The notes beneath the pieces are model-generated. The model was given only the letters and a program-made list of their open reading frames with translations. It made no database searches and was not told the DNA's origin. The translations under genes were made by a program, and so were the position numbers. From assembly GCA_902514695.1 (NCBI GenBank), contig CABXRR010000003.1, positions 1 through 64,000 of the forward strand: a DNA stretch of 64,000 nt. Direction: 5' to 3'. Below, piece by piece: positions 7,769-16,848 of the stretch. How positions within the stretch are numbered: the stretch's first letter is position 1; the number at the start of each line of letters is the position of its first letter. This DNA comes from an uncultured Pelagibacteraceae bacterium. Lineage in GTDB: Bacteria; Pseudomonadota; Alphaproteobacteria; Pelagibacterales; Pelagibacteraceae.

Positions 7769-8857
7769 ATGAAAGTAGTTTCTATTTTAGAAGATCAAAA
7801 TATTGAAAAAAGAATTGCAGTAACACCCGAAACTGCAAAAAAATATATTTCATTAGGAATCGATGTTTCACTTCAAAAAAACTATGGAGCTCATCTTGGT
7901 TTTGAGGATAGTCTTTACAAAGATTTAGGTGTAAAGATTGTTGATGATGAAAAAGATATATTTGATAATGCAGATATAGTCTTACAATTAGGATTGCCAT
8001 CAGATAATAAATTATCTTATTTAAAAGAAAATCAATCTATAATTGGGGTTTTAAATCCTTATTTAAATAAAAAAAAAATAGATGATTTGATTAAAAAAAA
8101 AATAAATAATTTCTCACTAGAGTTATTACCAAGAATTACAAGAGCTCAATCTATGGATATATTATCTTCACAAGCTAATTTAGCAGGATATAAAGCTGTA
8201 ATAGAGTCATTTGCACACTTTGAGAAAGCTATACCAATGATGATGACAGCAGCTGGTACTGTACCAGCAGCAAAAGTTTTAATAGTAGGTGCTGGAGTTG
8301 CTGGCTTGCAAGCGATTGCTACCGCAAAAAGAATGGGTGCAATTGTTTTTGCCACTGATGTTAGAATGGCTTCTAAGGAACAGGTTGAAAGTTTAGGAGG
8401 CAAATTTTTAAGTGTTGATGGTACAGAAAATCTTGAAACAGAAGGTGGTTATGCAAAAGAAGCATCTGATGAATTTAAAAAAAAACAAGAGGAACTTCTA
8501 GCTGAAACACTAAAAAAAATTGATATTGTTATTTGCACGGCTCTTATCCCTGGAAAAAAAGCTCCTGTGATTATTAAAGAAGATATGATTAAAAATATGA
8601 ACACTGGATCAATAATTTATGATTTAGCAGCAATTCAGGGTGGCAACACTGCTTTCACTGAAGTAGATAAAATTATAGATAAAGGAGGAGTAAAAATAAT
8701 GGGTGAGACAAATATTCTAAATAAATTGCCAACTTCAGCTTCTAATCTTTATGCAAAAAATGTATTTAATTTCGTTTCGAATCTTTATGATAAAGAAAAT
8801 AAAAAAATTAATATTAATCTTGAAGATGAGATCATAGAAAAAACATTGTTGAAATGA
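7769..8857 (+). CDS. pntAA: NAD(P) transhydrogenase subunit alpha, part 1 (domain I)
   Basis: This is the soluble NAD(H)-binding domain I of proton-translocating transhydrogenase, which uses the proton-motive force to reduce NADP+ with NADH. The product has 362 residues, the family's usual size when alpha is split. Visible are the N-terminal alanine-dehydrogenase-like part (KRIAVTPETAKKY), the mobile-loop area PRITRAQSMDILSSQ, and the nucleotide fold VLIVGAGVAGLQAIATAKRMGA. It overlaps pntAB by 4 bases (ATGA). pntAA-pntAB-pntB form an operon on the + strand after the cox subunit IV gene. Confidence 0.95.
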   Translation: MKVVSILEDQNIEKRIAVTPETAKKYISLGIDVSLQKNYGAHLGFEDSLYKDLGVKIVDDEKDIFDNADIVLQLGLPSDNKLSYLKENQSIIGVLNPYLNKKKIDDLIKKKINNFSLELLPRITRAQSMDILSSQANLAGYKAVIESFAHFEKAIPMMMTAAGTVPAAKVLIVGAGVAGLQAIATAKRMGAIVFATDVRMASKEQVESLGGKFLSVDGTENLETEGGYAKEASDEFKKKQEELLAETLKKIDIVICTALIPGKKAPVIIKEDMIKNMNTGSIIYDLAAIQGGNTAFTEVDKIIDKGGVKIMGETNILNKLPTSASNLYAKNVFNFVSNLYDKENKKININLEDEIIEKTLLK

Positions 8858-9168
8858 TTATGGAAATAGACCCTTTTATATTTAGATTAAGTATTTTTAT
8901 ACTATCAATATTTGTTGGATATTATGTTGTTTGGAGTGTGACACCATCTTTGCATACCCCATTAATGTCCGTAACAAATGCAATTTCTTCAGTGATAATT
9001 GTAGGTGCTATAATTGCTGCTTTAGCAAAATATGGAGACAGTGTATTTTCTACATCAAGCTTATTTGGATACTTTGCTATTTCATTAGCTGCAATTAATA
9101 TTTTTGGTGGATTTTTAGTAACTCATAGAATGTTGGCTATGTATAAAAAGAAAAAGAAAGAAAAATAA
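8854..9168 (+). CDS. pntAB: NAD(P) transhydrogenase subunit alpha, part 2 (membrane)
   Basis: The 104-residue protein has three or four membrane helices and ends in a short Lys-rich tail (MYKKKKKEK). It provides the alpha-side part of membrane domain II that lines the proton path with PntB. The segment VWSVTPSLHTPLMSVTNAIS is the family's best-conserved stretch. ATG codons at 8854 and 8860 are both possible starts; the first overlaps the pntAA stop and is preferred for coupling. pntB starts 2 bases after its stop. Confidence 0.93.
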   Translation: MIMEIDPFIFRLSIFILSIFVGYYVVWSVTPSLHTPLMSVTNAISSVIIVGAIIAALAKYGDSVFSTSSLFGYFAISLAAINIFGGFLVTHRMLAMYKKKKKEK

Positions 9169-9170
9169 TT

Positions 9171-10565
9171 ATGTCAGCAAACCTATCAGCAGTCTTTTAT
9201 TTAATTTCAGGTGTTTTATTTATCTTAGCATTGAGAGGTTTGTCCTCACCAGAAACCTCAAGACAAGGTAATCTTTTTGGAATAATTGGAATGGTAATAG
9301 CTATTAGTGTTACATTTCTGTCAGTTGGAAATTTTTCAACTGGTTTTTTATATGTTTTGATTTTTTTAATAATAGGTGGTGCGATAGGTTCGTTTATAGC
9401 TTTTAAAATTCCCATGACTGCTATGCCAGAACTTGTAGCGGGATTTCATAGTCTAGTTGGTTTAGCGGCTGTGTTAGTTGCTGTTTCTGCATTTATTAAT
9501 CCTGAGGCATTTAATCTTGGTACACCAGGTAATATTAAACTTGCTAGTTTAATAGAGATGTCGATAGGTGCAGCTGTAGGAGCAATTACTTTCTCTGGGT
9601 CTATTATAGCTTTTTTAAAACTACAGGGAATAATGTCAGGTGCACCGATAACTTTTAGAGGGCAGCATTTATTAAATGCTCTTATTCTAATTTCTATTGT
9701 CGTTTTAACTTATTTATTATGTGCGTCGCAATCTTCTAGTCTATTTTGGATTTTAATTGGTGTCTCATTTTTAATTGGGTTTTTATTAATTATTCCAATT
9801 GGTGGAGCCGATATGCCAGTAGTTATATCAATGCTAAATTCATACTCTGGTTGGGCTGCAGCTGGAATAGGTTTCACTTTGGAAAACACAGCATTAATTA
9901 TTACAGGTGCTTTAGTTGGTTCATCTGGGGCAATTCTCTCTTACATAATGTGTAAGGGTATGAACAGATCTTTTTTTAATGTCATCTTAGGAGGATTTGG
10001 TGCAACTGAACAATCTACTTCTAATAAAGATAAAGAGCAGAGACCTGTTAAAAGTGGTAATGCAGATGATGCAGCTTTTTTAATGAAAAATGCTTCATCA
10101 GTTATAATTGTACCTGGTTATGGAATGGCAGTTGCTCAAGCACAACATGCTTTAAGAGAAATGGTTGATACTTTGAAAAAAAATGACATAAAAGTTTCAT
10201 ATGCAATACACCCGGTTGCAGGAAGAATGCCAGGTCATATGAATGTATTGTTGGCAGAGGCAAATGTCCCCTATGATGAGGTTTTTGAATTAGAGGAAAT
10301 AAATAATGATTTTGCAAATGCAGATGTAGCATTTGTAATAGGAGCTAATGATGTAACAAACCCAGTTGCAAAAACTGATCCTCAAAGTCCAATTTATGGT
10401 ATGCCCGTATTGGATGTGGAAAAATGTAAATCAGTTTTATTTGTTAAAAGAAGTCTATCACCTGGATATGCAGGAATTGATAATGATCTTTTTTATAAAG
10501 AAAATACCTTAATGTTATTTGCTGATGCAAAAAAAATGACAGAGGATATTACAAAAAATCTTTAA
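9171..10565 (+). CDS. pntB: NAD(P) transhydrogenase subunit beta
   Basis: The 464-residue protein joins about nine membrane helices (domain II) to the C-terminal NADP(H)-binding domain III. Domain III shows GYGMAVAQAQHALREM (the dinucleotide-binding turn), HPVAGRMPGHMNVLLAEA, VIGANDVTNP and KRSLSPGYAGIDN, all family hallmarks. With PntAA and PntAB it forms the inner-membrane transhydrogenase that supplies NADPH. The gene ends 9 bases before the 3' end of the opposite-strand initiator tRNA. Confidence 0.96.
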   Translation: MSANLSAVFYLISGVLFILALRGLSSPETSRQGNLFGIIGMVIAISVTFLSVGNFSTGFLYVLIFLIIGGAIGSFIAFKIPMTAMPELVAGFHSLVGLAAVLVAVSAFINPEAFNLGTPGNIKLASLIEMSIGAAVGAITFSGSIIAFLKLQGIMSGAPITFRGQHLLNALILISIVVLTYLLCASQSSSLFWILIGVSFLIGFLLIIPIGGADMPVVISMLNSYSGWAAAGIGFTLENTALIITGALVGSSGAILSYIMCKGMNRSFFNVILGGFGATEQSTSNKDKEQRPVKSGNADDAAFLMKNASSVIIVPGYGMAVAQAQHALREMVDTLKKNDIKVSYAIHPVAGRMPGHMNVLLAEANVPYDEVFELEEINNDFANADVAFVIGANDVTNPVAKTDPQSPIYGMPVLDVEKCKSVLFVKRSLSPGYAGIDNDLFYKENTLMLFADAKKMTEDITKNL

Positions 10566-10574
10566 ATAATTAAT

Positions 10575-10651
<77 letters not shown>

Positions 10652-10657
10652 ATATTA

Positions 10658-10864
10658 TTAAATTCGGTTCTTAAGTTTGTTTAATTTTTTTACTCTTTTA
10701 ATATTTTCCTGGAGTATTCTTTTTTTCTTTTCAGACGGCTTTTCATAAGTATTTTTTAATTTAATAACCTTAAAAAATCCATCTCTCTGAAGTTTTCTTT
10801 TTAAAACTCTCAGTGCTTGTTCAACATTATTATCTTTTACTTCTATTTTAATAACTACCTCCAA
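10658..10864 (-). CDS. rpsU: 30S ribosomal protein bS21, start codon uncertain
   Basis: The product carries the bS21 core VKDNNVEQALRVLKRKLQRDG and YEKPSEKKKR with a basic tail. bS21 binds the 30S platform near the anti-Shine-Dalgarno end of 16S rRNA and aids initiation. The coordinates use the outermost TTG (10862-10864), giving 68 residues, but this TTG has no ribosome site before it, and a perfect GGAGG lies inside the next codons. The family alignment instead places the first residue at the ATT at 10850-10852, five bases after GGAGG. No ATG or GTG is available near the N-terminus. The initiator tRNA follows the stop by 6 bases. Confidence 0.93.
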   Translation of the reverse strand: MEVVIKIEVKDNNVEQALRVLKRKLQRDGFFKVIKLKNTYEKPSEKKKRILQENIKRVKKLNKLKNRI

Positions 10865-10874
10865 AAAAATGCAT
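10848..10874 (-). promoter_or_regulatory. strong Shine-Dalgarno and tiny leader frame at rpsU start
   Basis: GGAGG occupies 10858-10862 on the - strand, an unusually strong ribosome site for this AT-rich window. An ATG at 10872-10874 opens an 8-codon frame (MHFFGGSY) ending with TAA at 10848-10850. It overlaps the ribosome site and the ATT that is the best candidate start of bS21. The arrangement could couple or limit rpsU translation. The structure is seen; the regulatory role is inferred. Confidence 0.45.
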
Positions 10875-10908
10875 AGTTAACATCTTTATAATTTTATGTC
10901 TATTTAAT

Positions 10909-11487
10909 TTATTCATTGATTCCAGTTTGTTTGAGTTTTTCCTTAAGTTTTTTTTCTCTCTTTATTCTTCTTTCAGCTTTTTCAATTGCTTCTATTAAAT
11001 CTTTTTGGGTAAATAAATTGAGTGCCACAGGATCTTTTGCTGATAAATTATTATAATTCCAATAACTCTTATTTCTTATAGAAGTAACAGAGTTCTTTGT
11101 AATTCCTACTAATCTAGCAATTTGTGAATCTTTCAATATATTATGCTGTTTAATAAGCCAGAGAGCTGAATCAGGTTTATCTTGACGTTTTGATAATGGA
11201 ACATATTTTTTTATTTTTTTTTCTTCATTAGAAATTTCAATGTCTGAACTTTTTATTTCTAATGGTCTATTTTCATCTTTTGATGATAGGTCAATCTCTT
11301 CCCTTGAAAGCTGTCCAGATATAATTGGATTATAAGCTTTAATACCCTTTGCCACTTCTCCATCTGCGATACCTTGGATTTCAACTTCATGCAGTTTACA
11401 AAAATCTGCTATTTGTTTAAATGTAAGAGTTGTATTTTCAACGAGCCATACAGCAGTTGCCATTGGCATTAAAGGTGCATTTGACAT
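10909..11487 (-). CDS. trcR: cell cycle transcriptional regulator TrcR (DUF1013)
   Basis: The 192-residue product matches the alphaproteobacterial DUF1013 / TrcR family: the N-terminus APLMPMATAVWLVENTTLTFKQ is followed by IADFCKLHEVEIQGIADGEV, then a second related helix-turn-helix half (ALWLIKQHNILKDSQIARLVG) near residues 104-124. The family is a DNA-binding regulator tied to RNA polymerase and cell-cycle genes in Caulobacter. The C-terminus is a charged helix (AERRIKREKKLKEKLK). Its ATG directly abuts the rpmE stop codon, so the two genes are cotranscribed. Confidence 0.85.
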   Translation of the reverse strand: MSNAPLMPMATAVWLVENTTLTFKQIADFCKLHEVEIQGIADGEVAKGIKAYNPIISGQLSREEIDLSSKDENRPLEIKSSDIEISNEEKKIKKYVPLSKRQDKPDSALWLIKQHNILKDSQIARLVGITKNSVTSIRNKSYWNYNNLSAKDPVALNLFTQKDLIEAIEKAERRIKREKKLKEKLKQTGINE

Positions 11488-11718
11488 TTAGCTTTTTTTT
11501 TCTGATTTAAAATTTTGAAATTTTTTATTAAATTTACTAATTCTTCCTTTATCCATCAATTTCTGTTTTCCGCCAGTCCAGGCAGAGTGAGACTTAGGGT
11601 CAATTTCTAGTTTAAGCAAATCACCTTCAGCCCCCCAAGTTGATTTTGTTTCAAATTGAGTGCCATCAGTCATCTCCACTTTTATAGTGTGGTAGTTAGG
11701 ATGAATTTTTTTTTTCAT
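11488..11718 (-). CDS. rpmE: 50S ribosomal protein bL31
   Basis: The 76-residue product opens [19 protein letters not shown] and contains [18 protein letters not shown] and KFNKKF, the family's conserved segments (SHPFYTG/KFNKRF type). It lacks the CxxC zinc residues, so it is a zinc-free bL31. bL31 bridges the central protuberance to the small subunit. trcR follows with no gap; the IMPase-family gene lies 35 bases downstream of position 11718, transcribed first. Confidence 0.95.
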   Translation of the reverse strand: MKKKIHPNYHTIKVEMTDGTQFETKSTWGAEGDLLKLEIDPKSHSAWTGGKQKLMDKGRISKFNKKFQNFKSEKKS

Positions 11719-11753
11719 TTCGAGACTTATAGCAAATGATTTTTTTAAAACAA

Positions 11754-12494
11754 TTAAAAGTTATGTAATTTTTCTTGGAATTTTGTGTTTATATTTGGAT
11801 TAGACGCAATAACATTTATATTTTCAAGGTTATTAAGGTTTATGTCATTTATTATTCCACCTGCCTCTTTAACCAAAACAATACCAGCCGCAATATCCCA
11901 CAAATTTAAATCTTTTTGAAAATATCCATCATATCTTCCTGATGCAACATATGCTAAATCTAAAGCAGCACATCCAGTTTTTCTACTCGGAAAACCTAGT
12001 TCACTCCCAATGTTTCCACTTATTGCAAATAAACAATCTTGAATATTATTTTTATTAGAAACCCTTATCCTTTGATTGTTGAAAAAAGCACCATTATTTT
12101 TTTCGGCAAAAAAAATTTCATTTTTTATTGGATCAAAAATTAATCCTGAGATTATCTCATCATTTGATTTTAAGGCGATAGATATTGCAAAATGAGGAAT
12201 ACCATGTAAAAAATTTATAGTGCCATCAATCGGGTCAATTATCCATGTATTGTTATTATCCTTATTATTTTTAATCCCTCTTTCTTCAGATATTAAGGAG
12301 TAGGTTGGCCTTGCTTTTTCTAATTCTTCTATAATTATTTTTTCTACCTTAAAATCAGAATTAGTTACAAAATCTGTTGGTCCTTTTTTAGATACTTGTA
12401 ATTTTTCAATTTCTCCAAAATCTCTAATTAATGTCTTCGAAGCTTTTTCACTTGCTTTAATCATTACATTTAAGTTAGCCGAAATCGAATTCAT
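11754..12494 (-). CDS. inositol monophosphatase family protein (SuhB/CysQ-like)
   Basis: This Mg2+-dependent phosphatase has 246 residues, close to the family norm. Metal-binding residues are visible in SEERG (Glu70) and [12 protein letters not shown] (Asp87 and Asp90), and the third site is in LWDIAAG near residue 200. Members dephosphorylate inositol phosphates, 3'-phosphoadenosine phosphate or sugar phosphates, and SuhB also acts with the Nus factors in rRNA antitermination. Sequence alone does not decide which role applies. It lies 4 bases after efp on the same strand. Confidence 0.9.
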   Translation of the reverse strand: MNSISANLNVMIKASEKASKTLIRDFGEIEKLQVSKKGPTDFVTNSDFKVEKIIIEELEKARPTYSLISEERGIKNNKDNNNTWIIDPIDGTINFLHGIPHFAISIALKSNDEIISGLIFDPIKNEIFFAEKNNGAFFNNQRIRVSNKNNIQDCLFAISGNIGSELGFPSRKTGCAALDLAYVASGRYDGYFQKDLNLWDIAAGIVLVKEAGGIINDINLNNLENINVIASNPNINTKFQEKLHNF

Positions 12495-12498
12495 AAAA

Positions 12499-13059
12499 TC
12501 AAATTTTTTTTACATACTCAAGATTTCTAGTATCAATAATTACCTCATCTCCAGATTCAATAAAGGGAGGTACCTGAATGTTCAAACCATTATCAAGCAC
12601 AGCTGGTTTATATGACGAGGAAACTGTTTGACCTTTAAGAGCTGCATCAGTTGTTTCTATTTTGCATGTCACTTGATTTGGCAAATCAACGGAAATTGGA
12701 GCATCGTTATAAAAACTTACCGATACCTCTAGGTTTTCAGTAAGCAATTTACCTTTTTCACCAATAATATCTTTTTTAATTTCTATTTGTTCAAAAGTTT
12801 TTGGCTGTATAAAAAAATATCCGTTTTCATCTTCATATAAAAAATTGTAATTAATTTCCTCCAAAGAAGCTTTTTCTACAGTTTCATTTGATCTAAATCT
12901 TTCATTCAATTTTGTATTTTTATTAACGCTTTTCATTTCAACTTGTGCAAATGCTCCGCCCTTTCCTGGTTTTACGTGTTGGGTTTTAAGTACTTGCCAT
13001 AAATCATTCTTATACTCTATCAACATTCCTACTCTTATTTCACCAGCGTTAATTTTCAT
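12499..13059 (-). CDS. efp: translation elongation factor P
   Basis: The 186-residue product has the three-domain EF-P layout: KOW-like start MKINAGEIRVGMLIEYKND, the exposed loop KPGKGGAFAQVEMK with Lys33 at the tip, and the C-terminal OB folds ending SGDEVIIDTRN. EF-P binds between the P and E sites and relieves stalling at consecutive prolines. The Lys at the tip would be the modification site; no epmA/epmB is in the window. Its start overlaps the stop of the thiE-like gene by 4 bases. Confidence 0.97.
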   Translation of the reverse strand: MKINAGEIRVGMLIEYKNDLWQVLKTQHVKPGKGGAFAQVEMKSVNKNTKLNERFRSNETVEKASLEEINYNFLYEDENGYFFIQPKTFEQIEIKKDIIGEKGKLLTENLEVSVSFYNDAPISVDLPNQVTCKIETTDAALKGQTVSSSYKPAVLDNGLNIQVPPFIESGDEVIIDTRNLEYVKKI

Positions 13060-13670
13060 TTTAGATATTTAATTGCCTCAGTTGGTTTGTATTTTTTATT
13101 CTTCCAAATGTAGCCTGAGATAGCTAAAAAGTTTGCTTTATTCAACAGTAGTTTTTGATAATTATGTGAATTAATACCACCAATAGCAACAATTGGAGTT
13201 TTTGTTATTTTTTTTATCCTTTTAAGTAAATTTATATTAGCTTTATATTTAGTTTTTTTTGTTTTTGATGTATTAAATGCTCCTAAAGCCAAATAATCAG
13301 CTTTATTCTTTATTGCAGCTTTAACTAGTTTAATTGAATTATGACAAGTAATTCCAATAATCTTATTTTTGAAGTACTTTTTAGCTTTAAGTATATGCAT
13401 ATCCTTTTGACCTAAATGACATCCATCAGAATTTAATTCTTTAGCAAGATGAACGTCATCATTAATTATTAATTTTGTATTATATTTTTTGCAAATTTTT
13501 TTTACTTTCTTTCCAATTAATAGTTTTTTTTTAAAAGATGTGTTTTTGAGCCTGAGTTGAAAGAAACTAACTTTTTTTAATTTTAATATTTCAATTAAGT
13601 CATTAAAAAATTTATTTTCTATTTTGTTGGGTGATATGAGATAAATAAATTTTTTTTTATTGATTTTCAA
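13056..13670 (-). CDS. thiamine-phosphate synthase-like (ThiE/TenI family)
   Basis: The 204-residue TIM-barrel protein follows the ThiE pattern: QLRLKN (38-43), LIINDDVHLA (68-77) with the Asp/Asn ligands, CHLGQKD (84-90), GITCHN (106-111) and AIGGI (162-166). ThiE joins HMP-pyrophosphate to thiazole phosphate to give thiamine phosphate. The Ser-x-His usually seen is Thr-Cys-His here, and the product is Lys-rich, so a divergent TenI-like relative remains possible. It overlaps fba by 14 bases and efp by 4, inside a glycolysis operon. A thiD gene is also present at 32471-33283, which supports HMP salvage. Confidence 0.75.
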   Translation of the reverse strand: MKINKKKFIYLISPNKIENKFFNDLIEILKLKKVSFFQLRLKNTSFKKKLLIGKKVKKICKKYNTKLIINDDVHLAKELNSDGCHLGQKDMHILKAKKYFKNKIIGITCHNSIKLVKAAIKNKADYLALGAFNTSKTKKTKYKANINLLKRIKKITKTPIVAIGGINSHNYQKLLLNKANFLAISGYIWKNKKYKPTEAIKYLK

Positions 13671-14667
13671 TTTCTTTTGACCATTTTCCCTGAGCTGCTA
13701 ATGTATTCATTTTTGCTCTATGATTGAAAATTCTCTGAGTGCCATCGATGTCTTGTATATTTTTTGACCAAAATTTTAAAGCACTTTGTTGAAGAGCTCT
13801 ACCATAAGAATAGCTCATTATAAAATTTGTATCATTTAATTTATTTATTAAATTAAGATTTTCTGTTGCCTCTAATTCTGATTGTCCACCAGATAAAAAT
13901 GCGATACCTGGCACTTCAGATGGGACTGAATTTTTTAAACATTCCAAAGTTAACTTTGCAATTTCCTCATTAGAAATTTTATTTTTAGATTTATTACCTG
14001 ATAAAATCATGTTGGGTTTTAATATAATTCCTGTTAAATCAACTTTGTGTAAAATAAGCTCTTCAAAACATTTTTTTATTACTTCAGAGGTTTTTTGATA
14101 ACAGTCTTTTGCCGAATGATCACCATCCATTAATACTTCAGGCTCAACAATAGGAACCATATTAGATTCTTGAACTAATGCAGAGTATCTAGCTAGCGCA
14201 TGAGCATTCGATTGTATGGATAGTTTGCTGGGATAATCTTTAGATATATTATAAACACCTCTCCATTTTGTAAATTTTGCCCCAAGATGAAAATATTCTC
14301 TCAATCTATCTCTTAACCCATCAAGACCTTCTGTAATTTTTTCATTCGGTGATCCTGCTAAAACTTTTGCTCCTGTATCCACTTTTATACCAGGATGAGA
14401 GCCCATAGATGAAATTAATTCTGGGATCTTGTTTTTTTTAGAAGATGTTTGTTTAATAGTTTCATCATATAAAATCACACCACCTATAAATTCTTTCATA
14501 CCCAAAGAACTAAAAAGAGTTTCTCTAAACAATAGTCTATTTTCTGGAGTTGATGGAACACTGACACCCTCTAATCTTTTTGTCATTGTGCCAGTGCTTT
14601 CATCAGCAGCCAGAATTCCTTTTCCATTGTTTAAAATTTCTAATGCTATTTTATTTAGTTCAGACAT
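13657..14667 (-). CDS. fba: class I fructose-bisphosphate aldolase
   Basis: The 336-residue enzyme cleaves or forms fructose 1,6-bisphosphate through a Schiff base. The class I family is shown by LAADESTGTMTKRL (19-32), KWRGV with Lys134, IVEPEVLMDGDH (173-184) and ILKPNMILSG with the Schiff-base Lys217. It is the eukaryote-like metal-free class, not the zinc class II enzyme. It lies 1 base after pgk and ends the tkt-gap-pgk-fba run; a thiE-like gene overlaps its end. The operon arrangement suggests joint use in gluconeogenesis and triose metabolism. Confidence 0.96.
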   Translation of the reverse strand: MSELNKIALEILNNGKGILAADESTGTMTKRLEGVSVPSTPENRLLFRETLFSSLGMKEFIGGVILYDETIKQTSSKKNKIPELISSMGSHPGIKVDTGAKVLAGSPNEKITEGLDGLRDRLREYFHLGAKFTKWRGVYNISKDYPSKLSIQSNAHALARYSALVQESNMVPIVEPEVLMDGDHSAKDCYQKTSEVIKKCFEELILHKVDLTGIILKPNMILSGNKSKNKISNEEIAKLTLECLKNSVPSEVPGIAFLSGGQSELEATENLNLINKLNDTNFIMSYSYGRALQQSALKFWSKNIQDIDGTQRIFNHRAKMNTLAAQGKWSKEIENQ

Positions 14668-14668
14668 A

Positions 14669-15847
14669 TTAATTTAAAGCTTTTATACCAGGAAGTTCTT
14701 TTCCTTCAAGATATTCTAAAAATGCTCCACCAGCAGTTGAAACAAAATTAAAATTATTAATTACATTGATTTGATTCAAAACTGCAATTGTATCTCCACC
14801 ACCTGCTATAGAATAAATCAAATTATTTTTACTTTTCTCAACAATTTTTTTTGCAATCTCATAACTACCTAATGCAAAACTAGGGTTTTCAAAGTAACCT
14901 GCTGGACCATTCCACAAAATAGTTTCACTTTTTTCAATTATATTTTGAATTTTATTTACAGTTCTTGGTCCAATGTCTAAGATTAAATCATCATTATTTA
15001 CTTCATTTAATTCTTTGATTTGAGCCTTATCTTCTTTATTTTTTCCTACAACAACATCTTCAGGATAGATAATTTTACATGAATGGTTTTTTGCAGTTTT
15101 AAAAATGTCCTCAATAATCGACTCACAATTATCCTCTTTAATTGATTTTCCTATTGGTTTTCCTAAATAATTGAGAATATTATTAGCCATACCACCCACA
15201 ATAATAATATTATCAAATTTCGGTATTAAATTTTTTATTATACTGATTTTTGTTGAGATTTTTGATCCTCCAACAATGCATGCAATAGGTTTTTTTATTT
15301 CAGTTGTTACTTTTTTTAATGCATTAATCTCTGTTTCTAATTGTAAACCAGCATAAGAAGGTAAAAATTCAGTAATTTTACTAACTGAAGCGTGAGCTCT
15401 GTGTGAACAAGAAAAAGCATCATTCACAAATATGTCTGCTAGTTTTGATAAATGTTTTGAAAAAATTGTGTCATTTTTTTCTTCTTGCTCATAAAATCTA
15501 ATATTTTCCAAAAAAATAATTTGTTCTTTTGGATCATTAAATAAATTATCTCTTTTAAGCTCTAAAATATTATCTTTAATGAGGCTAACTTTTTGATTTA
15601 ATTTTTTTTCTAAACTTTCACAAATTGGCTTAAGCGAAAGAGCTTTATCAACCTTACCTTTCGGTCGACCAACATGAGAAATGACTAAAATCTTAGATTT
15701 CTTTTTTATTAAAAAATTAATTACAGGTAATATTTTATCTATTCTTGTTTGGTCTGTAATCATTCCATTTTTGAGAGGAACATTTAAATCTAGTCTCAAT
15801 AAAACTATTTTTTCACTCAAATTTTCTTGATCTTTAATATATTTCAT
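14669..15847 (-). CDS. pgk: phosphoglycerate kinase
   Basis: This is a two-domain kinase of 392 residues, the usual size. N-terminal substrate residues lie in LLRLDLNVPL (17-26) and ISHVGRPKG; the hinge and nucleotide domain show IVGGSKIS and the C-terminal glycine run SIAGGGDTIAVLNQ. It interconverts 1,3-bisphosphoglycerate and 3-phosphoglycerate with ADP/ATP. The start ATG shares its base with the stop of gap (1-base overlap), and fba follows after 1 base. Confidence 0.97.
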   Translation of the reverse strand: MKYIKDQENLSEKIVLLRLDLNVPLKNGMITDQTRIDKILPVINFLIKKKSKILVISHVGRPKGKVDKALSLKPICESLEKKLNQKVSLIKDNILELKRDNLFNDPKEQIIFLENIRFYEQEEKNDTIFSKHLSKLADIFVNDAFSCSHRAHASVSKITEFLPSYAGLQLETEINALKKVTTEIKKPIACIVGGSKISTKISIIKNLIPKFDNIIIVGGMANNILNYLGKPIGKSIKEDNCESIIEDIFKTAKNHSCKIIYPEDVVVGKNKEDKAQIKELNEVNNDDLILDIGPRTVNKIQNIIEKSETILWNGPAGYFENPSFALGSYEIAKKIVEKSKNNLIYSIAGGGDTIAVLNQINVINNFNFVSTAGGAFLEYLEGKELPGIKALN

Positions 15848-16848
15848 TAAGAAATTTTATGAAGGTATTCTGCTATGTCACACATTCTATTTGAAAAACC
15901 CCACTCATTATCGTACCAAGCCGAAATTTTACCCATATTTCCTCCGACAACATTTGTCAAACTTGCATCAACGATAGATGAGGCGGGATTATGGTTGAAG
16001 TCTATAGATACAAGTTTTTCTTGAGTAATTTCAAGAACCTTGCTTTTTTTGCTAAAGTTTAGAAATGCTGAATTAATTTTTTCTACACTTAAGTCTTTTT
16101 TTGTACAAAAGACAAGTTCAACTAAAGAAACATTAGGCGTAGGTACCCTCATTGCTATACCTTCTAATTTTCCTTTAAGAGAGGGTATAATTTCACCTAT
16201 AGCTTTTGATGCACCAGTCGAGGTGGGAACAATAGATTGGCCTGCCGAACGAGCTCTTCTCGGATCTTTATGAGAATTATCCAAAATTCTTTGATCACTT
16301 GTATAAGCATGAATTGTTGTCATAAAGCCTTTTTCGATTTCAAAATTTTCATTTAAAACATGAACCACTGGTGCGAGACAATTCGTTGTACAAGAAGCAG
16401 CAGAAATAACTTTGTCATCTTTTTTCAGTTCTAATTCATTCACTCCAAATACAATGGTTTTATCAGCATTTTTACATGGCGCAGAAACAAGAACTTTTTT
16501 TGCTCCATTATCAAGATGAGTTTTTAATTTATCTTTAGAATTAAATTTCCCAGTGCATTCAAAAACATAATCCACACCATGTTTCCCCCAGTTAATATTT
16601 TTTAAGTCTGTTTCTTGACTAAAGGTAATTTTATTTTTGTTAATAATCAGATGTTTATCATCAAAATCTATATCAGCTTTAAATTTTCCATGGATGGAAT
16701 CATATTTTAAGAGAGTTGAACAAGCTTCAGAATTTGTTCTATTGTTGATATGTTTAATTTCTATATTCTTATCATTGGTCTCAATTATAGATCGAATAAT
16801 CATTCTTCCAATTCTACCCATTCCGTTTATGCCAACTTTTATTTTCAT
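15847..16848 (-). CDS. gap: glyceraldehyde-3-phosphate dehydrogenase, probably NADP-using
   Basis: The 333-residue enzyme has the Rossmann start [15 protein letters not shown] and the catalytic [10 protein letters not shown] with Cys153. Two cofactor-site features depart from NAD-type GAPDH. The Asp that normally ends the second strand (IND) is replaced in [10 protein letters not shown], where an Arg follows. The loop usually DLPHKD reads DNSHKD, with Ser in place of the Pro at the 188-equivalent. Both changes are of the kind found in NADP-dependent GAPDHs of plastids and of GapB type. It lies between tkt (4-base overlap) and pgk. NADP preference is an inference; the family assignment is certain. 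Confidence 0.95.
   Translation of the reverse strand: MKIKVGINGMGRIGRMIIRSIIETNDKNIEIKHINNRTNSEACSTLLKYDSIHGKFKADIDFDDKHLIINKNKITFSQETDLKNINWGKHGVDYVFECTGKFNSKDKLKTHLDNGAKKVLVSAPCKNADKTIVFGVNELELKKDDKVISAASCTTNCLAPVVHVLNENFEIEKGFMTTIHAYTSDQRILDNSHKDPRRARSAGQSIVPTSTGASKAIGEIIPSLKGKLEGIAMRVPTPNVSLVELVFCTKKDLSVEKINSAFLNFSKKSKVLEITQEKLVSIDFNHNPASSIVDASLTNVVGGNMGKISAWYDNEWGFSNRMCDIAEYLHKIS

Noticed and set aside
8146-8403. Open frame antisense to pntAA
   Set aside because: It is opposite the Rossmann fold of pntAA and shows only reversed low-complexity Ala/Ile runs.
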